DNA of 64,000 nt from Eulemur rufifrons (lineage: Eukaryota > Chordata > Mammalia > Primates > Lemuridae), in NCBI RefSeq assembly GCF_041146395.1, contig NC_090989.1, positions 122,635,501-122,699,500 of the forward strand, given 5' to 3'. Positions 11,215-24,004 of the stretch are shown here, in pieces (the stretch's first letter is position 1; the number at the start of each line of letters is the position of its first letter). Made by a program: the position numbers and the translations under genes. The notes below the pieces were generated by a model that was not told the DNA's origin, did no database searches, and saw nothing but the letters and a program-made list of their open reading frames with translations.

Positions 11215-11640
11215 TATTTTATTAATCACCACTCTGTGCCAGGCATTGTGCCAGCTTCTTACCATTTCTTTTCTTAAACCTTCCCAACAACAACACATCC
11301 TTAACCTGGGCATGGTAGCCTTTTCTATCTGGCACTATTTGCAGAAAGCTAGACAAAGTCCCATTCTTATCCTATGCCTGAAAGTCCACCATCTAAGATT
11401 CATTCTTTGAGGCCTTGACAACTTTCCCATCCCCATTTGTACACACCCCCATACTCGACTACAAACATTGGGCAATATGGTACAGTAGAAAGGGCTCTGA
11501 AATAGCAGCCCTGAGACCTGGGTTCTGGTCTGTGCACCACTGTCCTGGCTCTGAGATTAGGATCAAGCTACATACCTGGGACAGTGTTTAGCACAGAGTA
11601 GATGGCCAATAAAGCATGGGACATAATTCTCACTATTGTT
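11215..11640 (+). repeat. Two MIR fragments
   Basis: 11215-11330 has the MIR core ('accactctgtgccaggcattgtgccagcttctta'). 11475-11640 has 'ggtacagtagaaagggctctg', 'gagacctgggttctggtc' and the tail 'cagtgtttagcacagagtagatggccaataaa'. Confidence 0.55.
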
Positions 11641-12885
11641 ATGCATTCCTGACCAGGGATTCAACATCCACACTGCGTGGCCCTTACTGACGTACGAAAG
11701 CAAATAGCACCCTGCGGCACTGGGTGGGGAGGCACAAGCACAGCCCTGCACCAGAAAGTGCCCAGTCTCACTCGAGACAAATCTGCATCACTCTCAGAAC
11801 GCAGAGGGTGGCACAAACATTTTAACAGTTCCCCTTTTGTACCAAGTTCTGCTCACACGGGTCTGGAAACTCTTCCCTCCCTTCGCCCTTTTCCACCGCT
11901 CCCAGCTCAGGGCACCTAGTCCAGTCACTGTGGTCACCGTGCTGGCGAATCCTATTGCCTAAGGCTTTCCAACTTTCAGAGAGGTGCAGCAACAAGGCAG
12001 ACTACACCCCTCTTGCCAATATCGATGACTTCTCAAAGTGTAACTTTGATTCGATATTATGCTTAAAGTCCCCCTCCCCATTAGAAGAAAGATGGAGTAA
12101 GACAATGAAGGTCCAGGGGCAGAGAAAGTTGTCCCACCATGTAAATACTCTGCTACAAATCTATAACTGTTGTAGAAAGAAATTTTCTGTGCAGATTTCT
12201 ACAATTTGTGCACAACTCTACTGTACAAATGGGTGGCATAAAAGGCCCCTAATATGCATCAATTTGATGTAAAATGAAGCCTTGGCTCTAATAATCATCA
12301 AATATGCAATAACATATAATAATTTTGCTTCTTGGCATTTAGCATGGAATGTGATTTGAAAGGCTCAAGAGCAGAATTATTAAAAAAAACTATTCCTTAG
12401 AGTTGCTTCAAAAGCCCTCCTAGTAGATATTAGACACCCACTTGACTTGGATTCTGATCATAATGTTTCTCTCTCTGAAAAGCGCTTTGGAAGGCAAAGC
12501 AGATCCAATGTTTTCTTCCTTTGCCTTTCCCTGTGCCACTAACAGTTCAAGACCCTGCTCATCCGAAGAGTGGATGAAGGCAAATAGACACCATAAATCA
12601 TGGTGCTTAGCAGGCATCCCACCTCACCAGAAACCATGGAATTAACCACCTCTCCTGAGGACTTTCTCAAAGGTGCTCCTCAAAGAAACTTTAAGGCAAG
12701 CAGGGGAGAAGCCAGGGTCAAAGCTGAGACCTGAGGTTAAGGGAAGAAATAAAGCTATGATTAGGTGGCAGGCAAAAGTGGAGACTGGGAGAAAGTTTTT
12801 CAAAGGTCTCCTTGCAATGGGCGGTTGGGGTGGGAAAGACACCATAGCACACTTTAGATTGTGGATTGCACCTTTTTTCCACACC
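11641..12885. other. Unclassified sequence
   Basis: No gene or repeat recognised with confidence. The 105-codon frame at 11955-12272 and the overlapping frames at 12420-12974 on both strands show no domain and no splice context. Confidence 0.35.
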
Positions 12886-12889
12886 TTGA

Positions 12890-13030
12890 TGAAGCAGTGA
12901 GGGGTGGGAGGATAGAACACCAGACTGGAGTCCCAGCTCTTCCATTTAATAGCTGGAGACCTTGGGAGAGTCACTTACTCTTCCTGAGCTCAAATTGCTT
13001 TCTGTAGAACATGATTATCATGGCTCCTTC
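12890..13030 (+). repeat. MIR fragment
   Basis: 'accagactggagtcccagctcttccatttaatagctggagaccttggg' followed by 'tcacttactcttcctgagctc' matches the MIR centre. Confidence 0.5.
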
Positions 13031-13284
13031 TAGCAATAAAATTGTAGTATTCTAACTTCCCTACTCTTCTCTCTTTAGACTTGGTTTAAAAATGAATACC
13101 GAATTATATGCATGTTCCCTTGAAATGAAGATGTGTAATATTGCATATTATATACTCACGAGCTTTGAACTCATTTATTCAACTATCGCAAACACACATT
13201 CAGCTACTAAGAAAGGGTTCAGTGTTTCTACTTGAATTGGTGAAAGTTATCCATCTAAATGTTTAATAGGCACTTCAAACTCAG

Positions 13285-13965
13285 TATCTCCAAGAATCTC
13301 TCTTCCTTCCCTTTAAATCTAATCCTCCTCCTTCAATGCCTGTGTCAGCCGCTGGCTCCACTGTACCCACGTCACCTTGGCTACAAAATGGAACCTATCA
13401 GTCTTTTCTCTTAGCCTCCATACTAGAGATGACTAAGTCCTAATGACTTTACCTCCTCACTATTTCCAGACTCCTTCTGTGAGAAGGGGTGAGGGATATT
13501 ATAGCTCAAACCCTCATCTTTGCTTACCTGGGCCACTGCTGTCATCTTGCCCTCCACCATCCCCCATCCACAGTAATCTTTTTGAAACACCAATCACCTC
13601 TTGTTCAAAACCCTTTGCTGGCTTTGTTCACATTCTCCCCTGGAGTTCTTTACCCCACCTGCATGTCATCTCTCTCCTGGGCCCTTCATTAGATTAACAT
13701 CTATTCATGCTTTAAGATCCACTTCCTGCCTGAAGCACTCTGCTCCCCACTCTCCTGCCAGGCTCCAGCAGGTAGCCCCATTATCCTACTGCCCTTTGCA
13801 TATCTGTATTATAGCACTCGCTGCCTTGAATTGCAACTGTGTCTGCCTCCCCAGTCAGGCTGTGGACGGACTCCCTGAGAATAAGGATGTGTTCTTACAT
13901 CTCTGTCACCCAGTAGAACTCCTGACCCATACTAGATACTTGAAAACTTTAATTCATTCATGTTT
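13285..13965 (+). repeat. L2 3' region, long copy
   Basis: About 0.7 kb with L2 blocks in order: 'gggccactgctgtcatcttgc', 'cttgttcaaaaccctttgctgg', 'catgctttaagatccacttcctgcctgaag' and the tail 'ccctgagaataaggatgtgttc' ... 'catactagatacttgaaaac'. The 129-codon frame at 13601-13990 falls wholly inside and is non-genic. Confidence 0.6.
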
Positions 13966-15120
13966 TTTCTGCCAGCAGAAATGTCATTGATCTAAAGCAG
14001 AGCACAGCCATGACCCAGTCACCTAAGACAAACAAAGGTGGGTTGAGATGCAAGCCCAGTGCCCCAGACACATACCAGGGCTTTTGTCTGACGCTGGTAT
14101 CTGCATGTGGCAGTCACTGGGTTGGGTCAAATTGGTGTTAACAAACTGTGTTTGAGGCAGAGACATTCTGACAGCCATTTCTGTTTCCAAGTGAACATTG
14201 TATATGGCAGATGCTACATTAAGGTAATTATTTTACACCAAATGTAATCAATTTCCCTATGTGCTTTCTTTCCAGCAAATGATTCTGCATAAAGCAAAGT
14301 TTAATGTTTTGGCCCGGCTAGGAGGCTTTTTCTGGGATGACAAAAAGAAGTGCTCCAGAAATCTTGCCAGAAATTTCCAAATATCACTGAGTCTTCAAAT
14401 ATTGTACTATGTTAATCAAGTTTCACTGGCTTCCACCTACATGGTTGACTAAATTCTTTTGCAAATCACCGCTGCTTTAGGCCTCATTTTTCTGCATCTG
14501 CAAAAAAAGAGGTATTGATGTGATTCCCTCTAAGACCCCCTTTCAGCTCTTAAATTCTACTATTCTAGAATTCTTATTTATTATTTCACTTTCCATTTGG
14601 TCTCTTGTTTTAAGTCAACTGGTGATGTTCAAATTTAGCAGCAAAATAAATAAATTAGAGATTATTCTTTGTATGAAACTGATTTGTTGCCATTTATAGA
14701 ATTTACCTTTAAATAAAAAATTCTCCTGGATCATTTAAAATAGATTTTGATTTACAAATACTCAACCTGTATACCACAAAGTAACATCTATTTGCAGGAC
14801 TGGTTACATAATCTATGGGATTAAGTTCAAAATGAAAATTAGGGGCCTATTGTATTAAAATTAGTAAGACTTTCAAGATAATGATAGCAGAGCATTAAAC
14901 CAAGGCTGGGGCTCTTCTGAGCATGAGGCCCTGTGCAACTGCTGGCCCTGTTTATCTGTGCTGTTCTTCATATACTCATTAAGCAACAAAAATATCTAAG
15001 AGTAGTAACTATGCCTAAACATTTTCCCCAAACCCTATTTCCCAGGTAAATCCAACAAAAAGGAATAAAGATGTTCACAAGGAAACATATCACTAAATTT
15101 TTGGCATAATCTAAGTTCCC
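13966..15120. other. Unclassified, partly AT-rich sequence
   Basis: No gene recognised. 14560-14800 is AT-rich, lacks repeat hallmarks and could be conserved non-coding DNA, but nothing visible here tests that. Confidence 0.3.
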
Positions 15121-15124
15121 TTAT

Positions 15125-15275
15125 GCTCACTCAATGAAAGAGCCCTGGACTAAAGTTGGACATGGGTGCCATGTCTGGCTCCACTGTTGGCTCATTGATG
15201 TGTTTGGGTGATTCATGGGACTTCCTGACCACTTAGCTGTCCCCTCTGTGAAACGAGGGACCTCATTTTTGGCAC
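15125..15275 (+). repeat. MIR fragment
   Basis: 'aaagagccctggactaaagttgg', 'gtctggctccactgttggctc', then 'tcccctctgtgaaacgaggg' follow MIR order. Confidence 0.5.
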
Positions 15276-15363
15276 CAGGATTCTGTGACTCTTTGCTTGT
15301 TTTCTAATCAAGGGCTTGTTTCCATGGCCGTATAATTATTTTTAAACTTTTTATTGAAATATA

Positions 15364-15612
15364 AATTGGTTTCACTGATCATCACCTAAGAGCACAGTTA
15401 GAAATAACATTGATCGGGTGTCAGGCAGATGTGGGTGGGGGAGGGGATGGGTGTATACATACATAATGAGTGCGATGCGCACTGTCTAGGGGATGGACCC
15501 GTTTGAAGCTCTGACTTGGGGGGGGGGGTGCCAGGGGCGGGCAAGGGCAATATACGTAACCTAAACTTTTGTACCCCCACAATATGCTGAAAAAAGAATA
15601 AAAAGAAAAAAA
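15364..15612 (+). mobile_element. Young L1 3'-end insertion, lemur type
   Basis: A 249-bp insertion flanked by an exact 8-bp TSD gaaatata (15356-15363 and 15613-15620), ending in an A-rich tail. Inside are 'gatcatcacctaagagcac', 'gatgggtgtatacatacataatgagtgcgatgcgcac', 'gtttgaagctctgac', a G-run of 11 (15518-15528) and 'cctaaacttttgtaccccc'. The same unit occurs at 21470 (minus), 34188 and 49240. By comparison with 31374-31542 it is the 3' UTR end of an L1. Its 5' end nearly coincides with that of the 34188 copy. Confidence 0.75.
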
Positions 15613-15878
15613 GAAATATAACCCATTTACAGAAAAGTACTCATATCATATGTGTACAGCTCATTGGATTTTTGCAAACTGAACACATCTTCCAGATCAA
15701 AAAGTAGAGTATGGTCAGAATCTCAAAAGCCCATCTCACGGTCCCTTCTGGTCACAGCCCTCACTCCCACAAGGATAACCACCATCCTGACTTTTAATAC
15801 CATATATTACATTTTCCTGTTTTTGAACATTAAACAAATGGAATCATATGTCTGATTTGAACTCTGCATTATGTTTTA

Positions 15879-16232
<354 letters not shown>

Positions 16233-16385
16233 AAAATTCATCCACATGGTTGTAGATTATTCATTCTCATTGATACAGTGTTCTGTTGTATAAATATACC
16301 ACACTTGAATGACCATTCTACTAGCAATGGGTGTTTGGGTAGGTTTCATTTGTGGCTGGTAATGTACTTTTATAGTTTACTTAAA

Positions 16386-17230
16386 AATTCCACCATTCCT
16401 AATTCTCAAGGATTTTACTAAGATTGAAAATTAGTTTTCTTTCTTTGATTTTATAAATAGTGAGGCTGAAATGCCCTTGTACAGGAGTTTCAAAAAGCCT
16501 TGGACTCTTTCTTTAACCTTAAATGTGAACAATGAGCAGAATTTTCCTATTCCTCTTATAGCCCAGCTTCTGCTTGACATTTTACAATTACAGGTGAGGC
16601 TTCTTAGCCTGCAGAAGAAGCAATTGTTGTCATTGTTCATTAGCATCTGACCAAACTGTCAGATAATGACAATAATACAGAAATGACTTCTGACTATATC
16701 AGGAGAAAAGCCTTCCTTCCAGAGCTCAGGAAGTCTGTGATAGACTAAATCAGACCAGGAGTGGGGGTGGGTGCTAGGAACAAGTCACACCTTCCAGAAG
16801 CAGCAAACGCTTGGAGTCCTGGACAAAATATGGATGAGTGGGAGTGGGGGCATGTGCTCCAGACAGACAGGTGAAATATAGTCTCCAGAGATATGGGAAT
16901 AGACAAAACCTGGCAACGTGTCTGGGCAGCTCAGCAGAGGGTAACACATAGTTCCTCTCCTGAAGGAACTCAGCAACAAAATATATGAAAGTAGGGCATC
17001 CTTTCACAATCTGGGCAGAGGTTGGTCTCAGGGAGAACTAGGAGGCACCTGTTGGCTAGGAGCATAACTCCATCCCTGAAAGAATGGGAAGAGCAAGAAC
17101 AGACCCAATGGACAAGTGCTGGGATTCCAGGCAGGTTACCCAGGCAAGGCCTCAGATAGCCTCCTGGGGCCTATTTGGAACCTCTCTACCAGAATCAGGC
17201 CACACTCAGAGTAGACCCAGCATAAAAGTG
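16386..17230. other. Unclassified sequence
   Basis: No gene or repeat recognised. Frames at 16431-16646 and 16774-17007 on the minus strand show no domain. Confidence 0.35.
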
Positions 17231-17234
17231 AACA

Positions 17235-17335
17235 GTGCTGTCATTCACTAATTTAATAAACAATTATTGAGCTCCTAGCCATATGCCAAGGACTGCACTA
17301 GGTGATGATGGTGAACAGAACATGTACAGTAATTA
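17235..17335. repeat. L2-like fragment
   Basis: 'tcattcactaatttaataaacaattattgagctcctagccatatgccaagg' is the well-known L2/MIR-like 'attcattcaacaaatatttattgagc' block. Confidence 0.5.
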
Positions 17336-17339
17336 CATC

Positions 17340-17765
17340 AGTTAGGATGCTTTTGGCTAGAAGTGACAAATACCCAACTAAAGGTGGCTTAAACAATAGG
17401 GGTTAATTAGTAATCTCACATACAAAGTCTGGAAGTAGACTGTCTAGAGGTTGTCTCAGTGGCTCACCATATCAGGACTCCGGTTGAACTTCTCTTCAGC
17501 TTCCCTCGTGGTTACAAAAAGGCTGCAATAGCACCATGAATCACATCCTCACATGATCGTGTTGAAAGTAGGAAGGAATAAAACAACTTCTCCTTGCATG
17601 CCTTTTTTTTTAATCTGAGAGAAAATCTTTTCCAGAAGCTTCCCAGCTGAATTCTTCCTATCACCTTGGCCAGAACTGGGTCATGTGATGACAACTAAAC
17701 CAATCACTGAAAGGGGAATGGAATGAACACAACTGCTTAGACCAATCACGATGCAAATCCTGTAT
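17340..17765. repeat. Ancient dispersed repeat, family unresolved
   Basis: Widespread mammalian repeat pattern: 'ctagaagtgacaaatacccaactaaaggtggcttaaacaata' at one end and a CCAAT-rich end at 17640-17760 ('accaatcactgaaagg', 'accaatcacgatgc'). Confidence 0.4.
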
Positions 17766-18445
17766 ATACTCATCCTGATACCCAAACAAACTCAGGGCTA
17801 CATCAGCAAGGAAGAATTAGTATGGCTGTGGGTAGATCATCAAAAATATTGCTGACATCACCCAAACTCCTGAAAAAAGGCTCCCCTCACTTCCTTGGTG
17901 CCAAGATGGGTCCGAGAGTTTGGAAATCTCTTTTACTCAAGGAAAACGTAGTAAGTACCCTCTCTGGGCAGGCATATGTGGGGTCTAAACTGCAACGGAG
18001 AGGTCTAACAGCTTCCAGCTATGAGCTCTGAAAAACTTCAGCCATCAAACCAGCCACCTCTTCAAGCTCTGCCTGAAGAGATTTCTCCTGAAGATTCAGC
18101 CTGCTCTCTGTGACAGTGGCACCAAGGGCATGCCACAGAAACGGCAGTTGCTTCCTTTGCCCTCAGAAGCTTGGCATGTCCTAACTTTAAGTCCTACAAC
18201 TCACAGAGTTTTATTTCAGCTTTCCTTGAGTCTATTTACATTTTTGGCTTATACAATCTCCTGGGATAGTGAATTCCATATGGCTCATAGTTACCATGTA
18301 AGACAACACTATTTTCATCACGTCTTAGAATTACCTCATTTAAGCTTTTAAGGGGAACCTCAGCTATTCCATCAGTGTTCCATTTTTTAGAGGCTGGCCT
18401 GAAACCCTATCACAGCTTGTTTATTCTTTAGAGCTATCCTTGAAG
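17766..18445. other. Unclassified sequence
   Basis: No gene or repeat recognised. Frames of 69-73 codons have no supporting features. Confidence 0.35.
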
Positions 18446-18449
18446 AGTA

Positions 18450-18665
18450 AAAGGCCAGAATAATAACAGTTGGCATTTATCAAGCGATTACTGTGTGCTA
18501 GCCAATATTCTAAGTGCATTTACATGTATTAACTATTAATAATTTAATTGTCAAGCAATCCTGTGAGGGAGGAATCATTCTATACTTTTTTTGCAGCAAA
18601 AATACAGCAATATTAATTAACTTGCCCAAGATCACATAGCCAATAAGTACGGGAGCTTTATATCT
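18450..18665 (+). repeat. MIR SINE
   Basis: 'aataacagttggcatttatcaagcgattactgtgtgctagccaatattctaagtgcatttacatgtattaac', then 'cttgcccaagatcacatagccaataagta': MIR core and 3' half in order. Confidence 0.65.
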
Positions 18666-18690
18666 TAATAATACCTGTCAAAAGGGACAA

Positions 18691-18972
18691 GGCCAAGTGC
18701 AGTGGCTCACACCTGTAACCCTAGCACATTGGGAGGCTGAGGCAGGAGGATCACTCGAGACCAGCCTGGGCAACATACCAAAACCCTGCCTCTACAAAAA
18801 ATAAAACAATTTCCTGAGAGTGGTGGTGCGTGCCTATCTATAGTCCTGCCACTCAGGAGGCTGAGGCAGGAGGATTCCCTTGGGCCCAGGTGTTGGAGGT
18901 TGTAATGACCTATGATGGTACCACTGCACTCTAGCCCAGGCAACAGAGGGAGACCTTGTCTCAAAAAAAAAC
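18691..18972 (+). mobile_element. Older Alu (AluJ-like)
   Basis: Dimeric Alu with many substitutions and an ordinary short linker ('ctacaaaaaataaaacaatttcctgagag'). It lacks the expanded lemur linker and the 'ctgacgccacgg' right arm, having 'tgatggtaccactgcactc' instead, so it predates the four young copies. A long antisense frame over it (18707-18991) is the usual Alu artefact. Confidence 0.85.
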
Positions 18973-19117
18973 CCAACCCCCACCCCACCAAAAATGGACA
19001 ACATGTCTTCCTCTTTGCAGGGCTCCTGAGTTTCCTTCACCTTATGGCTAGTGTGCACCTCAGAGGACTTGCTGGGATGAGACAAAATCACTTATTTTCT
19101 CTCTCTCTTTTATAAAA

Positions 19118-19412
19118 TTAGTTAATTAATTTTTAAATTGACAAATAAAAATTATATATATTCATCATGTACATGCTGTTTTGAAATATATATACATTGT
19201 GGAATGGCTACATTGAACCCATTAACATATGTATTACTTCATATACTTATTTTTTGTGGTAATTACACTTAAAATCTACTCTTAGCAATTTTCAAGAATA
19301 CAATACATTGTCATTAACCATAATCAGCATGCTATACAATAGATCTCTTGAATTAATTCCTCCTATCCATTAATAACTGAAATTTTGTATCCTTTAACCA
19401 TCATCTCACCAC
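19118..19412 (-). repeat. L1 3' end, middle age
   Basis: Minus-strand L1 3' UTR: 'ttaaattgacaaataaaaattatatata', 'tacattgtggaatggctac', 'aaaatctactcttagcaattttcaagaatacaatacattg' and 'ctatacaatagatctcttgaa'. It ends with 'ctgaaattttgtatcctttaaccatcatctc'. Related plus-strand copies lie at 32595 and 61500. Confidence 0.7.
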
Positions 19413-20320
19413 CACCCCCAAAACACATATTTAATAGACAAAGCCAAGCCAACCCATGAATTCCTTTCCCCTTTGTCAGTTGCTGGCCCGTCCTCTCAAA
19501 CTGTGAGAACACCTGTCACATTACTCAGTGAAAAATGCACACTCAGAGTCTCTCAGGCATTGTCTCTAGATGATAAAGAGATCATCCGGGCAAAGTGGCA
19601 ATTTGAGAACAGCTGTAGGAATTGCATTTCCTTTCTGGGGTGGTTTTCAGAATAGCTTTCCTACAAGTTGAAGGCAGACATAGCTGTTTATCTTCATTCA
19701 ATCACACACCCACTGAACTGTACTGCCTTTTGACTGTCTTGGGTGCAAATCTTGTTATAAGTTCTTTGAGAATCGGGACCATGCCTTACTCATGGGTCTA
19801 ATAGCTCCTTCCCCTGAAACACTTGGTGAAAGTCTTCTTTTTGTGTGAGCCCCCTTGCTCCAACAAGACTGGCGGTTTTCTGAGGGCTTCGGTGGCATTT
19901 TCTTTGGCATAGAATGCATTTCTGGATATTGCCAGAACTTGCAAACCACAATAAGATATTCTTCCCAAGAACTGGGAGATAAGAGAAAAACCTAACTAGC
20001 GGCTTGTGTGTGTTTGATTTTGCTTTATTTTGTTCCTGTCGATTCATCAAGGGAGAAACAAGCAAACCTTTCCACAGCTCTCACTCCCCCAAACTATTGT
20101 GTTTCTAAGAAGTCTGAGCTTTTCGCACCACAGGGCTGCCACCACCATCACCACCTCTACCTGCACTGATGGGAAGAAGACACTTCTTATAAGAAAAATG
20201 AAGCAGCTTTGTCCCAGAGGGGAATGGTTGGAGCCTGATGCTTTGAGTTAGGTGAAGGGGAAGAAAGGGTGGCACAACTGCCAGAGGGAGATTCTCTGAG
20301 GATAGAAGGGGTAGCTTAGG
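19413..20320. other. Unclassified sequence, possible L2 tail
   Basis: 19740-19850 vaguely resembles an L2 3' end ('ttctttgagaatcgggaccatgcc'). Nothing else is recognised and no coding frame is supported. Confidence 0.35.
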
Positions 20321-20510
20321 GCAGTGGTTCCCAACCTGTCTGGCACCAGGGACTGGTTTCATGAGAGGTAATTTTTCCACGGACTGCGGTCAGGGGGGAT
20401 GGCAAGCGATGGGGAGAGGCTGTAAATATAGATGAAGCTTTGCTTGCTCACCCGCTACTCACCTCCTGCTGTGTGGACCAGTTAGGAACCAGTCCTCAGG
20501 GGGTGGGGAG
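20321..20510 (+). repeat. MER1-type (Charlie3-related) hAT element
   Basis: Starts 'cagtggttcccaacctgtctggcaccagggactggttt', then 'tttttccacggactgcgg', 'gcgatggggagaggctgtaaatatagatgaagc' and 'ctcacctcctgctgtgtgg'. These are the two ends of MER1 with the centre missing, i.e. a short non-autonomous form. Confidence 0.75.
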
Positions 20511-21015
20511 CAAAGCCGTAGGGAATTTATGCAAATGGAAGACAAACCCAATGCCTCAGGTAGAAGATGCCTGGTGGACATCCTTGGGTCCAGGGCACTA
20601 AGTGCCTAAAATAAGGATAGACATGACAGAACTTCAATCTATGAGCAGAATCCTGCGTGGGGACATAGTGAAGAAGCTGCCATCAATTTCAGGTAACAGT
20701 AACAAAGGTGACTACCAAGAACAGAGAATTAGCATCTGTATAAACACCATAGGATTCTCATATCACCCCAGGGAGCGTAGGCATTTGTCCTTAAAACATT
20801 ACTGGGTTGAATTTGTTACCATCCTTGGGGTGTATGGTCCAAGCCAGAATAAATTTGATTTAGAAAAATATAAAGATGTTTGAATTGTTTTTTTTTAATT
20901 AAAAATTGTAAGTTAGAAATAAGTAAAAAGAAAACCATATGATGTATTTTGAATACAGTTGCTATGGAACAAATTCATACCTACTTAAAATTAAGATTGT
21001 CCTTTGAGAGTTAAA
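20511..21015. other. Unclassified sequence
   Basis: It holds a 93-codon frame (20602-20883) with fairly ordinary amino-acid composition but no recognisable domain, no acceptor-like start and no homologue I can name. It is listed here as unclassified. Confidence 0.3.
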
Positions 21016-21019
21016 CTTG

Positions 21020-21250
21020 AGACCAGGAGGGGGCAAAGTACAGCCCCTGAGGCAAATCTGCCACCTGTTTTTGTAAATAAAGTTTTATTGGAACATAACC
21101 ATGCTCGCTCATTTACATACTATCTGTTACTTTCACACTACAATGCCAGAATTGAGTAGTTGTGACAAAGACTGTATGGCCCACAAAATCTAAAATATTT
21201 ATTATATGGTTCTTTACAGAAAAAGTTTGCCAATTCTTGCACCAGACCAA
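21020..21250 (-). repeat. hAT-Charlie-type short element
   Basis: Minus-strand copy of the element with 'aactttttctgtaaa' and 'ataaaactttatttacaaaaacagg'. On the plus strand it reads 'acctgtttttgtaaataaagttttattggaac' ... 'cagaaaaagtttgccaattc'. Relatives: 43301 (plus) and 50890 (minus). Confidence 0.65.
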
Positions 21251-21469
21251 CAGAAAATGGCTGTGGGCAGGCATTCCCCCAAAAGACTCCAGATGGCTTC
21301 CCAGCAGCAGAACTCCCCGGAGTCTGTTTGAACAGGTGAACAGATCAGAAGGTCTCTGTTTAACTTGATGAAAACACTGAATATGTATGAGGAATGGCCT
21401 TCCATCTAAATCTTCATTACTTCATGTTTTTGAATTCTAGAAGCTTTTTCTAGAACACCAATCTATTCT

Positions 21470-21684
21470 CTTTTTTTTTTTCAGCTTTCTCATTTTTTTT
21501 TATTTCAGCATATTATGAGGGTACAAATGTTTAGGTTATGTATATTGCCCTTGCCCCCGCCCCCGAGTCAGAGCTTCAAGCGTGTCCATCCCCCAGATGG
21601 TGTGCGTTATGTATGTATATACCCATCCCCTCTTCCCCTCTCCCATCTGCCTGACACCCGATGAATGTTATTCCTGTATGTGCA
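21470..21684 (-). mobile_element. Young L1 3'-end insertion, lemur type
   Basis: A 215-bp minus-strand insertion with an exact 11-bp TSD, caatctattct (21459-21469 and 21685-21695), and a T-run at the left representing the poly(A) tail. Read on the minus strand it gives 'aggaataacattcatcgggtgtcaggcagatggg', 'gatgggtatatacatacataacgcacacc', 'gcttgaagctctgactcggg' and 'cctaaacatttgtaccctcataatatgctgaaat'. The 5' end is slightly shorter than in the 15364 and 34188 copies. Confidence 0.75.
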
Positions 21685-21769
21685 CAATCTATTCTTTCTT
21701 GCCACAGTTCTCGATCACCTCATGAACCAGTTGCCTGTTTTGATTATTATTTGTCACTACTGTTGGCAG

Positions 21770-21990
21770 TAGTCATTCAATGCCTCTTATGTGTCAAGTA
21801 CAGTGCTAAGCACTTTACACACATTTTTCATTTAATATTTAAAATAACCCATTGAGGCAGATGCTACTTTTTCTTACTTTGAGATGAAGAATTGGAGGCC
21901 TGGGAAAGGGTAGAGAGAAGTGCCAGGGCCATCAATCTCTCCAGTAGCAGAGATAGAGTCAGACCTAGATCTGCCTGACTCTACCCACTG
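21770..21990 (+). repeat. MIR SINE
   Basis: 'cattcaatgcctcttatgtgtcaagtacagtgctaagcactttacacacatttttcatttaatatttaaaataacccattgaggcagatgct' and 'gagatgaagaattggaggcc' follow MIR order. Confidence 0.6.
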
Positions 21991-24000
21991 CTCACATGTT
22001 TAGAGCCATGTCTTTGCATATGTCAAGATTATTCTATTCCTGCTTCTCAGCACTCATCCATGCTACAGTTAAAGCAGGGAAAAAAGTTCCTCCCTTTTTC
22101 TTTTCCGTTCATAATCCAATGCTCATCTCAAACCCCATTTTCCCCAAGAACTCTTGAAACATCTGTGGCCATTAAAGCCAACATCTCTTAAAATCTAAAT
22201 ATAGAACATCTTCTACTACTCTCAAATTTCTCAATATGTGCAAATAATTCTTCCCAACCAATTTTTAAATTCTCCCAGGGGAGAAATTATTGCTCAAATC
22301 ATTTTTAAAATGTGGTCACAACCCCTGATTATATTATAATAATTATATATTATAATTTTATGTATTCAGAGATATGGTAGAGTTTATACAAAGACCTAAA
22401 CATTGACCTCCTTGTTTGTTGCTGTTATTATTATCCAATTATCCATGTTGCTTTCTGGTTTAAAAATAACTTTCTCCAACTGGAAGACAAGAAAGATCAG
22501 TCAGAGTTTAATCTCATTTGTTGTAATAATCTACTTTTAGGCAGAAGAAGTAGGACAAAAGTTTAAGTAGTCCTTTGAAAATTTCCTGCTTGGAAACAAA
22601 ACCATATTCATGTACATACACACACAAACACACACACCTATACATATACCCATATATATACAAAATTATCCAAATTTTATGAAAATATTTTGATATTTTA
22701 CTTAGCTGGAATGGAAAATGCAAAATGTTAACAGTGATTACATCTGGGTGATAGAAATATGGCTAGTTTTTATTTTCTTATATATCTCTTCCTATATGTC
22801 TCCATTTTCTACAGTGAAAATGTATTGTTTTTATAATCAGGAATTAACAATAAGTGATATATTTTTTAAAATACCCCTGCTTAGTTCCGAAGAGAAATGA
22901 TGGTAAGTCACTGATACTTGCCTAGATTGGAGTCATATCCTCCCTCCAGCTGCACAACTTCACTAAATATCTTGTCTCTTACTGGATGTCACAGAAGTAT
23001 GAGAATCCAGCTGGTCTTTGCATGACACACTCCTGCTTATCATCAAGATTTATCAAAGACCCAATCAAGGCTGATCACAGGACTCTATAATAATTGAGCT
23101 AACTAGCTGCATTGTGTCTACGACATGGTCTAATCTCATACATTCAAGAGTGGCCAGGCAGTTCATTCTTGAAAGAAATTCACACATCAGAAAGTTACCT
23201 AGTAGACCAACTAGCCAAGAGAGAACAGAGCAAAAAAAGATATACTTTAATATGGGAAAGATGGAGTAGAGATCTAGACCTCAAATGGTGAAACAGTTGT
23301 CTAGGTAGAGCCCATAGTGGGAGGAGAGCTCTGTGGACAGTCCTGGGTGTGAAGCTGTCCCTGAACCCCTAGAGACTTACAGGCAAAGCATTGCAATTTT
23401 AGCTATTCTTAAAATATTACATATAGTTTATTAGTTTTCTAAGAGAGTTTACTTGGGTTAAATGGGCAATTTTCTCTAGTCTAGGTTTATAAGGCCCTTT
23501 CTGATGTAATTTATTCCCATTCTTTTTATATATATGCCTGTGCCATTTACCCATGATGGGGTATTCAAAAGGAGATTCCATCAGGCCCATAGGTCAGGAC
23601 TCCGTAGTCACAGACTCCAGAGCCAGGAAACCTTAAAATATAGTATCTCAGGTCTTCTTTTTAAGAAGATCCAGCCAGAAACTGATGGAGAAAATAGTAA
23701 AACACCTTTTTGGACTTTTCACAAGAAAGCCCCAAGAATGGCCTTTCCTATCCAAACTACAGTGGCCTCCACTTTTCCAAGAGCTGACAGAACTGGTTGT
23801 TTTAAATAGATTATAGTGACTATCAACTCTTTGCAAGATACGTGTGAATATGTATTTTTTTAAAAAATAAGATTTGGCAATTAACTATAGAAAACAGATT
23901 GAAGGGAGAAGTTAGAAGTCTAAAATCTGGAAAGATCCACTGAGTAAAGAGATTCTGGCAATGAAATATGTTAGCAACTCTTAGGGACATAATAGAAGTT
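21991..24000. other. Unclassified, AT-rich sequence
   Basis: About 2 kb with no gene recognised. 22605-22662 is a CA/TA-rich simple tract. The 91-codon frame at 23534-23809 has no domain or splice support. Confidence 0.35.
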
Positions 24001-24004
24001 GCAT

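Noticed and set aside
13601..13990. 129-codon plus-strand frame
   Set aside because: Contained in an L2 3' region.
18707..18991. 94-codon minus-strand frame over the older Alu
   Set aside because: Typical antisense-Alu peptide (FLRQGLPLLPGLECSG pattern), an artefact of the repeat.
20602..20883. 93-codon plus-strand frame with balanced composition
   Set aside because: No recognisable domain, no acceptor-like upstream sequence, and a start Met that is just the first after a stop.
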